A program made the position numbers and the translations under genes. The notes beneath the pieces were generated by a model, which worked only from the letters and a program-made list of their open reading frames with translations, made no database searches and had not been told where the DNA came from. Shown here one piece after another: positions 39,966 to 48,836 of a stretch of 64,000 nucleotides of DNA. The stretch comes from Anseranas semipalmata (Eukaryota > Chordata > Aves > Anseriformes > Anseranatidae), in contig VXAA01001229.1 of assembly GCA_013399115.1 (NCBI GenBank), forward strand, positions 800,760 through 864,759, written 5' to 3'. Each line of letters opens with the position of its first letter. Position 1 is the first letter of the stretch.

Positions 39966-42659
39966 ATAAATCCTGTAGTTAAACATTTCCTTGACCCAAC
40001 ATAGAACAAGGTGCTTGTCTCCAGCTGGTCCTAGAAATGAAGGAAGTGAGTTCAAAAGCAATATTGCAATTAAGCTCTTTCTTCCCGAATTGTGCACAAA
40101 ATGTTTTGCCTCCAAAAATAGATTGCGAGGACTTCATTTTAGGAAATACATAAGGTGTATGTAAACTTATCCTGTTACGACTGGGATTGCACAGACGGGC
40201 AGGGAGAACGTTGGCCCTGCTTTCAAGAACTTTTTCTGTGATAGCACCATTTTGAAGGAGGTCAATAGAGAACAAATACAGATACAGCTAGACATGTATT
40301 CGTGTCTTTTAGTGCTCCTGAAAGTAATGACCAAGCTTGAGTCTTCATTCAGGTAAAATTCACCTTTCCATAGAGGAGAAAGGGGAAACTGGGCCTTCTG
40401 AAAAATGAAAGTATTTTTAAGTGTCCTGAATGTCTGACCTAAACTTTAGCCTGTTCCTTTCTGCTCTGTTTGGCCCAGGTTGGGATTGAGCTTTCCTCGG
40501 GGATGCGGATGGGAGGTTCCAGTGCAATCCTTGCCTCTGCCCTGCTGCTGCCTACCCCTTTGTAACGTTCTCGTTGATCTAATTTCCAGCTGGGCTATTG
40601 CCACTGTTTAATATAAACCAAATGCTCTAGCAAAGGCAGCGTAGCCAGACTACTTGTTGAAAACTTGAAAAACTTACTTTGCTTATGCCTGGCTAAGAAG
40701 CTCTTGGGAGTTACCATAGCTCTCCTGGCCAGGTGGTTACAGCAGCACTCAGCCTACTTTGCCCCCATTTACAGCCATTGCTAATGGCATAGCCTTTTTT
40801 GCCTCCTTCTCTGCCTCTTTCTTCTCCAAGAGGTATATAACCCTTTTCTGGGTGATACAGGACAGTTTTAGTCAGTCTGTTTGCTCCCTGCCTTCTGAAG
40901 GTCTATATAAAAAGTTCTTGGACAGCCATGAAAAGGAGTGAGATTCAACCCTGTACTAATGGCATTGAAACCCCCTGTTATGCAAGAGTCTTTATGACTG
41001 GCACTGGTCAATAATTCATTTTAGCGATTAAGGCTTTGTGCATTGGGTTGAAAACAACTTGGCACTTAGCAGTGCACTGCTGTTTCACGTGTCGCATTTG
41101 CAGATAACATTCTGGATCAGTGTTTGCATCTCTTTGGTCTAATCCTTGCTGTACCTCATGGTGTTATTGCTCACAGCTCCTGCCTGAGCTGCATGGTTGC
41201 TTTGTGCCTTCTATCAATTAGTATGCCCTGTTTAGACTTGGCTTCATGTGGGATCTGTAGGTGGTTTTTTTTTTTTTCTTAAACTTGGAAAGATGAGGGT
41301 TTTTTTCCCCCCCTCAGTAATTCATAAAATATTAAACTGCAGCAGCAGTAGTGGACTTTAGAGTATAAGAAATCCACAATCAAAGCAAAGAATGGCTTTA
41401 CAGCACAGAGATGAGTCTGCTAGCAGTAGCTTTTTTTTTTATGGGCTGGAAAATACAAGGCAGCTTACTAATTAGCAGCGTAATGACCTGTGTGTTGAAG
41501 ATGGCAGTCTAGGGACCTGAAGGCTATGGGTGATAACTTGCACTGTATGTGTGAGTGGCAATCCATCTCTCTCTCATCTTTCTACACATCTGAAAAGAGT
41601 GCAATGGTTGTAGGAGCCACTGGAGTTGGCCTCTCCAGCAGATCCATCCTACAGAAGATTTTTCTGTTGGGATCTGAGACAAAAGGAGCAGTTGTGAGGA
41701 AAGCCAACAAGTCTAGCCTCAAGCTAAATACCAGGAAAAGCTTCAAGGTCCCTCGAGATGAGATTCTGGACTAGTCCAATGCAGCTGAATTCATAGGCCC
41801 GCTTGCACAACACAATGAGCCATATGCCAAAATCTTCTTGTCTTATGGCTCTTGGCTACCTCCAGCATCTGGCAGGATGCCTGGGTGAGATATCAGTTAC
41901 TGCTTAAAGGTTCTGTTGTGCTGGGCTGGGTGCCTGACTGCTCCCCAGGTTGATCTGTGACTGCACCACCTTTGCCTTGTCTCCCCAGCGGTGAAACCTT
42001 TCTGATAGTGGTAGGTGACCCACGGATGAGTTGTGTGGGACTGAAGAGCCACCCAGTGGCTGCCTCCCACAGCCTTGCCACTAGCCAAGATTGTTCTGCA
42101 GCAAACTGGTTTGGACAGTGGTCAACAGCTGGCCAAATGTCTACTGACATGGTCTGAGCAGGCTGTGACCGAAGTGGTGTAACCTCATCTCGCATATAGG
42201 TGGAAGATGTTACGCAGTTCCTGACCTCCGGTTCTGCATAATTGCCAGTCTTGCTACAGTCTACAGATATATTTTGAGAGCCACATCCTTTTTGCTGTTG
42301 TAATCTTATTTTTAAGATTATACCAATTTACTTTCTGCTTAGTAGTCTAATAGGCTGCTTCTGTAGGCAAGTCAGTGGTTGTGCTTGGCATTAGAGATGG
42401 TTCTTGTTTGCTGTTGAGTTTTCAAATCAAAATGAGGTAGGCTGCTTGGGTTTGGTAACAGTGTCTGTTTTAGTATGTGATAAGTGGGTCTTCTCCTTGG
42501 AAAAGTCTGGCCTGAGTAGCTGAAAAGTTTGCAGAGTTGTTGCCAGTGCTCAGACTACACAGAGTTCATTATTGATGGGAGGTAATAAGGCTTATGACAG
42601 ACGTGCATGAAGATACGAACCTGTGGTGAACAAATCTGTACTTCTGCAGTTTGTATTGT

Positions 42660-42745
42660 GTAAATAAATAAAATTTTTTTAATAAAAATTATTAATAAAT
42701 AAAACTTTTTCTGTAAATAAATGTAAATAAAACTTTTTCTTTGTA
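42660..42745. repeat. A/T-rich tandem duplication with several AATAAA motifs
   Basis: A 16-base sequence (AAATAAAACTTTTTCT) occurs at 42,697-42,712 and again at 42,725-42,740, a 28-base period, inside a run of AATAAA-type strings. It is probably a simple-repeat expansion. It could mimic polyadenylation signals on the + strand. Confidence 0.8.
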
Positions 42746-45700
42746 TTTTTTAAAACTTTTTTTTCTGCACGTCAGAAGACCTTGATACAAAGAACTACAC
42801 TTCTATTAAACTGCAGCTTTTGCAAAGTAACCTGGGCTGTATCCTCATGAAATAAATTACATGTGGACATCTCATATGTCTCAGTTGTAAATGTGACTAA
42901 ATTGGGCATTGTCAGAAAATGGATCAGAACAGCTTGGCTGCTTAGAAACCTCTTTGGGCAGTCGCTTGTGTTCTGTAATAGTAGGATTCCAGTGTAAAGC
43001 ACTATTTCCTTGAGTAGTGACTTAATGTGGATATTCTTCTAGACGGTCTTCTCTAATTGAGCAGGGGAATGCCTAAACCACAGAAAGGATGGTCAGCCCT
43101 GGCATTTGAAGTGAGAGCTGCAAAAGTGCGTTTATGCCTGCGAGACCCTCCTGACAGACCACCTGCCTCCCTGGCTTCTTCCCTGGCCCTTTCCTTTCTC
43201 TAGTGGCTTGGTCCGTGGTGTGGCTGAGCTGCTGCAGCTGGGGTGCCATGCAGGGCTGGTCCCTCTCTGGGGGTTGGGCAGGGTGGTCTGTGGTCTGCAG
43301 GCAGCCTGCACTGATGCCTGCGCTGCTTGGATGTAGCTCTGCTGTGTCCAGGTCTCCTTTGTGCGTGCTTCAGTCCTCATCAGCCTTCATCTCATGCCAT
43401 TGTAATCGCCCAAAGAAAAGCCTTTTCCTTGGAGCCAGTTTATTGCAACTGCCATGACAGGTGCAAGGTGCGCTTTGTGGTGGGTCAGGTGGAGGTGCAA
43501 AACTGGCTTAAAAATATTTTCTGTTCCGGGTTCCTTTCTGTTGCCTCTGCTTTGGCTGAAAGAAGGCGTTGCAGACAGGATGGGAAAGTGCCCCAGGACT
43601 GCCAGCACCCTGCTCAGGCCTGTGGGACCAACAGTACTGTGTGCCCCTGCAGCAGCTTGGGTGTTGGCTTCTGCCTGTGAAACGCAGCAGATAGGACAAG
43701 CTTTTAGCAGTGACAGTGCAGAAAGCGTTCCCAGCTCATCTGTAGTTTCGCTCTTGCTTTATAAACAAAACAAACCCCTGTACTCCCTGTTGCCCATGAT
43801 CTCAAGGGAATAACTTGTTCTCCCCACCACCTCCGTGTATCCCCTCTCCAAACCCACCTCTGTCTTCAGAATTTAATAAAGTGGGTGACTCAGTACTAAA
43901 TATAAAGCCTGCTTCCGGCATCGTCTGCTTGTGGCTCATTTCCTGAAGCTGACATCAGTGGAGCCTCTGATTTCCTTATGAAACAGCAAGACATGAGATA
44001 TCCTTTGCACGGTGTTCTGGGCATACTTGCTGACTTCTCTGGTGACTGCATGGCTCCCTGCTCTAAGCTGTGAATAGCTAGTCAGTTAATTACTGTGCTG
44101 AGCTCTGCTGGAGCACAGGGTAGATTGGGCAAGTCCTCAGATTTGTTTTACACGACAAAGTTGTATTCTAGTTTGCAAGCATTTTAAAAATAAAGACAAG
44201 CTTTCAGACCCAATTGTATATGCAGGTTTTTATTAAATAAGCATGAGCCTGACTAATGTCTTGCTTTCTTCCTGATGACAGGCTTGTTGAAAGAGTAGCT
44301 CAGAAAGCTTTTAAGGGGGAAATCTAGCAAAGATGGATATATTTTTTTTTCTTTAGACTGATAAATTGAGGACTTAAGGTCAAATACTTGCTCCTTCATT
44401 GTCAAATCCTTCTATAGATGTTTGTTGATGGAATGTACTTTGCAGTTGGTCAGCATTTGAAGGTGAAGGCAAGAAGTGCATAAAACCTCAATTTGTGTTA
44501 AAAAGCACAAAGGAGAATGCTTCTATCCATCTGTGCATAACTTCATTAAAATCCTTATCTTTAAAGAGAATGTGGACAGAACTGGGGGAGGGGAGAACCT
44601 GGTGCTTGGTAAGTGGTCACTGATCCCAGTCCTCGTGAGAAGGTGGCCGACCATCAGCTTTGCTCTCTAAAGCCCTGACTTGTGTCAGGTGTTTTCTGAT
44701 GTATAGAATAAACTATTTAGGTTACCTGGCTTCTCTTCCAACTAGTTACTCTTTTCGCCCTGTCCCCTCCCTCTCTTTTGAAGGAGGGGAATGCTCTTGA
44801 AAATGCTTGGTACACCAAGCAGCTGTTAAGTGGTAAAAAGACAAAGAATGCAGGATGCATGAGTGTACTGCTGCAGGGCAGGTGACTAAGGCTGAAAAGT
44901 TTGTCTTGAATAATGCTGCCTTTTCGAACTGCTTGTTACTTCTCCCGTTTCCCCAGCTCACGCCACTCATCTGCAGCACCAGAGCAGGCAAGGGCTGGGC
45001 CGGGGCAGGGGCTGAGCCACCTTTGCTGCTGCTGGAGGCCCGTGGAGTGGTGAGAGCAGGGGCAGTGGTGCAGCATCGTTGGGTGGGCGCGGGTGGGTGC
45101 GGAAGGGGCTGGGAGCAGGTGCTGATGCTCTGCTGGGTCTAGTGTAGCCTGTCCCTTAGGCATGGGGGTTTCTCAAGCATGGGGATGCTGGGCGAGGAGG
45201 GGAGCGGGGGCGGGGCACAGCGTGCCATGCACCACCTGGCTGGATGGCAGAGTGGAGCCCAGCAAACAGCTTTTTGAAGCAGGAGCTGGAGGTGCCTGCA
45301 GGCAAAACCCTTCCTAAAAAGTGCTAGGGCTCGTATAATGTGTGGGGGTCTTGTGCATCGCCGGGGGTTTCACTAATTATCTTGTATAGTTTCCAGCGTT
45401 AGCGTTGCATCTCTTGGCATTGCTAATTAGGGGTAGAAAAGAGTTCTGGAGGGGACAGGAGAGTCCTGGTGCCCAGGAGCAGGGGGTAGGACTCTCTGGG
45501 GAGAGCTGTGGGGGCCACCTGCCCTCTGTAACCCAAGGCCACGGTGTGGGACCATCCCTTCCTCCCCCAGAGCTTTGTCAGGGTCTGTTTTCCAGGGTCG
45601 GGGGTGAGATGAGAGGACGAGGTGACTCCTGGGCTACCCCATCTGTTGCCTCGTCACCTGCAGCTCTCGCTGAGTAACCCCTGGAGGGCAAATACATGTT

Positions 45701-47444
45701 AGTGGCCTCCCAGCGAAACTTGGCAGCTGGAGCCAGGGAGGAGACGTGCCCTTGCGCAACGATGCGCTGGAGGGATCCTGTCCCGGTGAGTCAGCACCTC
45801 CCTGCAATTGAAGGGTGTTTTGCTGCTGGTGACGTCCTGTGCTGCCAACCCTGATGGCACTGCTGTCCTCCCCAAGTGTGGGTTTTGGTCTGGGCTGCTG
45901 GCACGATTGGTGCCTCTCTGCATCCCTCCTAGACATGAGCAGTGCCAGCAAACCAAATCAACCGGGTGGAAGGGGATGAAGGTCTTAGCCTTAATGGATC
46001 CTCTTGCTTCAGCCACATAACTGGATCTCCTGCAGGAGATCCTGCTGTTTTAATGAAAGTGGTTGATTTGGGGTGTGTTGCGGTCAGGTTCCTCTGCGAT
46101 GGGATGTGCGCTCCTGGGTTGCTGGCAGTGATGAGGGAAGGGCTTCTTATCCCCTATGTCCCCCTTGCCAGGGTATGGGTGTCTTCCGCTTGATGCAGGA
46201 GAGCGGATGCTTTGTCACCCAATCAGAGCAACCTCTGAGCACCTCAGGCATCCTGTGCTTCCCTAAAAGGCTTTCTTAGAGAGGGAGAAAGAGGAAAATA
46301 CACTGGCGCATGGGCTGACCGTAAAAATCCTGTTTTGGAAGAGGGCGGGGAGCCGCGTTTGCCTGGCTGTGCTGGAGGAAGCAGCCGGGAGGGGTGCTGG
46401 GGCGTGACGCAGTGGGGAGTGGTGCTGGTGTGGCCAAAGAACTATTTTGAGTTCGAGTGTAATTGCAGGTTGCACCACCGAGACTGGGTTTGGGGATATT
46501 TAGAGAGCTGAGTGCTTTTAAAGCTGCAGAAAAAGTGGCTGCTGCTGATCCTGTACAAATGCGGAGGATACGTGTGTTTCACGCACACCCCATGTGCGCA
46601 GCTTCAACTTCTCCTCCTCGCCCTGGAGCCGCTGAGCATCTGCGCCGGCTGAGGACAGCGGGTAGCAATGCCCTTTCCCTCCCCGGCAGAAGGAACAGTG
46701 GCAGTTATCAGCCACGTAGGGTGTGTTACTCCTACCCGGAAAAGAAAATTGAATAAGTAGAGGTTTGAAGCTCCAGGGGCTGGTGGCTTTTAGTTGTCTC
46801 CCTCTGCAGCGTGGGTCTGCTGCCTACAAACCTGCAGGTGCTGCTTTTCTCTCCCAGCAACACGGATGCCAGAGGCGAGGGGAGGAGGTTTTACTTTTCC
46901 CTCCCCAGAGCAGGCATTGCTCCTGCGACAGCTCTGTCCTTGCTCCTTCAGGGCTTGATGGAAGAAATCACAATCTAGTTGGGGAGCTGAGCTTTTGCAC
47001 ACTGCCTCCAAGACCTGTAAAGCCCCAAAGCCTCGGTGCTTCCTAAAACTTAGTGTGAGTTTATACTCTCTGGTGTGCCCACACTTGAAGCAAAAACAGA
47101 GAGACTAAACTTCCTGAAATAAGTTTCTTCACTCTTGTTGCATGTTTGTCCCAGGACTTCACAGGCTCTGTTGTTGTGGGCCAGAGCAGCCAGGCGAGCT
47201 CCTTGCACCCAGGGGACGACACCATGCTGAACCCAGTTGCTGATGCAAGTCAGAGAGGCATTGAAGCTGCTCTTCCCTAACCCCATCTGATGCACAGGCA
47301 ACCTGATGTGTGGAGTACAAAAGTGCTTTTCAAGCCAACTTCTTTCTTTCTATGTTGCAGCTGCAGTTCTGGTCTTAAAAACCTTTATTTTGGTTTTCAT
47401 TATATTTACCATCCTGAGGAAGCTGGCAGGTTGTGGGTTTGGGG

Positions 47445-47595
47445 TTTTTTTTTTTTTTTTTTAAACCACTTTTGAAACTTTACAGCTGGAAGCTAAATTT
47501 TCAGGGGATGCCCAGGAAATAGGACCAGGCAATGACTCACTTTCCTGGCTGATGTAATTAAAAAAAAAAAAAAAAGGAAAAAAAAAAAAGAAAAA
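47445..47595. repeat. Facing poly-T and A-rich tracts
   Basis: Eighteen T at 47,445-47,462 and an A-rich tract at 47,560-47,595 (16 A, then GG, 12 A, G, 5 A) enclose about 97 bases of unique DNA. The two tracts could pair as a foldback. No retroelement is recognisable between them. Confidence 0.8.
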
Positions 47596-48002
47596 CAATG
47601 AGCTTATGGGTCAAGTATTTTTAATTTTTATAATGGTCATGAGTTCTTTAAATTCCTCACTAACTCAAGTATTCTGTTTATTGGTAAGTGACATCCTCTC
47701 CTTTCCACTGTAGGAGGGCTCAGGCATTGTGGACTTATCAGGAAAGGAAACTTCTGAAATATGTGGTTATTCTTTGGAAATCCCTCTTAACCTTTTTGGT
47801 GATTGATTCTGTTCCTGTACATTGGATCAGTTTAAAAAAAAAAAAAGTGCATTCCGTTGCTTGTGTCTTTTTGGTTGGTAGTAGATGTCTGTCTGTGTTT
47901 TCCTCTGGAGCAGACTGGGATTAATTGTTGAGGTAATGCAATATATTGCTATGTGGACCAGCTCTGAACTTGGTATTTACCACCCATTCAGACCACGTTT
48001 GA

Positions 48003-48090
48003 TTGTCTTGTTATTTGTTTTTTGTTTGTTTTGTTTTGTTGTTGGGTGGTTTATTTGGTTGTGTTGTGTTTTGTTTTGAATTTGTTTGGA
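48003..48090. repeat. T/G-rich simple repeat
   Basis: TTTG, TTTTG and GTTG units without A or C over most of the length; strand-asymmetric low-complexity DNA. Confidence 0.8.
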
Positions 48091-48294
48091 GGAACAGTGG
48101 GGTGAAATAGTAGGCACCATCCTGCTGCAGCACGGGCTGAGGCCAAATAGATCTGGCTTCTCGTTGCTCTGTAAGCTTCTGGTGGTCTTAAAGTCTTCCC
48201 CAAACTAAGTGCATCAAACAAAATACAAGCTCTGTTGCTGTTTGGCTGGACAAGCTGAGAGTATTTAATCTATAATGATAAAGATAAATGTTAT

Positions 48295-48520
48295 AAAGGT
48301 AAATATATATTAATATATGTGTGTATTTGTATATATATGAATTATATAATGTGTGTATATCTTATGTATGTATATAATTTATAGTAAGATATAAAGCTTT
48401 TAGGAAGCAAATAATTTTCTTTATATATTTTTATTATATATAATTATGTATAAAGAAAATATGAAATAAGTATACATATGTATTATACACACACACACAT
48501 ATGTATATACATAAAGAAAA
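48295..48520. repeat. AT/TG-rich low-complexity tract
   Basis: Alternating TA, TG and CA stretches (for example TATATATATGAATTATATAA and a short CA run at 48,488-48,499) make a low-complexity block that overlaps the foldback. TATA-like strings here reflect the repeat and are not taken as TATA boxes. Confidence 0.8.
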
Positions 48521-48542
48521 GAGTTTGCTTACCTAAAAGCTT
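48394..48542. repeat. 149-bp imperfect foldback with AT/CA-rich loop
   Basis: The left arm (48,394-48,428, starting AAGCTTTTAGG) pairs with the right arm (48,507-48,542, ending CCTAAAAGCTT). By hand I count 31 Watson-Crick pairs and one G-T over 35 positions, with three mismatches and a single-base bulge at 48,531. The loop contains TATA and (CA)5 runs. No clear target-site duplication flanks it. It ends about 120 bases left of CpG island 2. Confidence 0.85.
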
Positions 48543-48599
48543 CATACCTTAGTGCCTTCTGCTCCCCAGTGCCGAGCAATAAAGGAGCAAAAGCTATCT

Positions 48600-48615
48600 G
48601 GGGGGGGAGGGAGGG
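48600..48615 (+). other. G-run with quadruplex potential upstream of CpG island 2
   Basis: Eight G, then A, GGG, A, GGG can provide four G-triplets. It lies about 120 bases before the CCAAT/GC boxes. G-quadruplex motifs are common near CpG-island promoters; folding is not shown by sequence alone. Confidence 0.5.
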
Positions 48616-48719
48616 TCCCCTTCCCTGTTCCCTGTTTATGGGATGCTTTGTGTTGCCTTCCCCACCGCCCCGTGGCTCTCAGCCAGCGCCCGCCCGTGGC
48701 GCAGGGCAGGCGCCCACCC

Positions 48720-48739
48720 ATTGGGCGGCGGGCGGGCGG
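48720..48739 (+). promoter_or_regulatory. PLS3: Reversed CCAAT box with overlapping GC boxes in CpG island 2
   Basis: ATTGG at 48,720-48,724 runs directly into GGGCGG (48,723-48,728) and then two further GGGCGG-type boxes to 48,739. This is the core-promoter-like part of the island and lies about 90 bases before the donor. Confidence 0.55.
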
Positions 48740-48744
48740 CGGCA

Positions 48745-48830
48745 GCACTGGGCTCGCAGCTCCACGCTGGGGCGTGGGAGCCGCCACTGCCGCGCTCGTG
48801 CGAGTCGCCGCTGCCGGGAGAGGAGGCGAG
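48745..48830 (+). other. PLS3: Putative non-coding exon 1 of PLS3 (5' end approximate)
   Basis: This is the segment between the last GC box and the GTAAGG donor at 48,831. It contains no ATG that opens a convincing frame, as expected for a 5'UTR exon. The left edge is a guess from promoter spacing; the right edge is set by the donor. It could equally be exon 1 of an unrelated non-coding RNA. Confidence 0.5.
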
Positions 48831-48836
48831 GTAAGG
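48831..48836 (+). other. PLS3: Splice donor GTAAGG at end of putative exon 1
   Basis: The context GCGAG|GTAAGG is close to the vertebrate consensus and sits at the 3' side of CpG island 2, where a first-exon donor is expected. Confidence 0.65.

Larger units (their letters stand above)
29761..42650. other. Non-coding DNA between the CpG islands (possible long PLS3 intron 1 if island 1 is used)
   Basis: No convincing exon was found. Parts of the + strand appear G+T-rich, as often seen on the coding strand of introns. It contains poly-A at 32,018-32,029 facing poly-T at 32,077-32,091, two isolated poly-T runs near 41.26 and 41.43 kb, and the TA palindrome at 39,928-39,965. If CpG island 1 starts a PLS3 transcript, this is intronic; if not, it is the upstream intergenic region. 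Confidence 0.5.
42751..48289. other. Non-coding DNA with scattered GC-rich patches, upstream of CpG island 2
   Basis: No gene recognised. GC-rich, CpG-containing patches occur at about 45,170-45,230 (with a Sp1-type GGGGGCGGGGC at 45,206-45,216), 45,590-45,800, 46,320-46,430 and 46,560-46,700. They are weaker than the two islands and may be upstream regulatory DNA or decayed islands. Facing poly-T (47,445-47,462) and A-rich (47,560-47,595) tracts, and a T/G-rich simple repeat at 48,003-48,090, are also present. Confidence 0.5.

Noticed and set aside
39614..40115. Frames with Ile-Tyr repeats on both strands
   Set aside because: Produced by the TA centre of the palindrome at 39,928-39,965.
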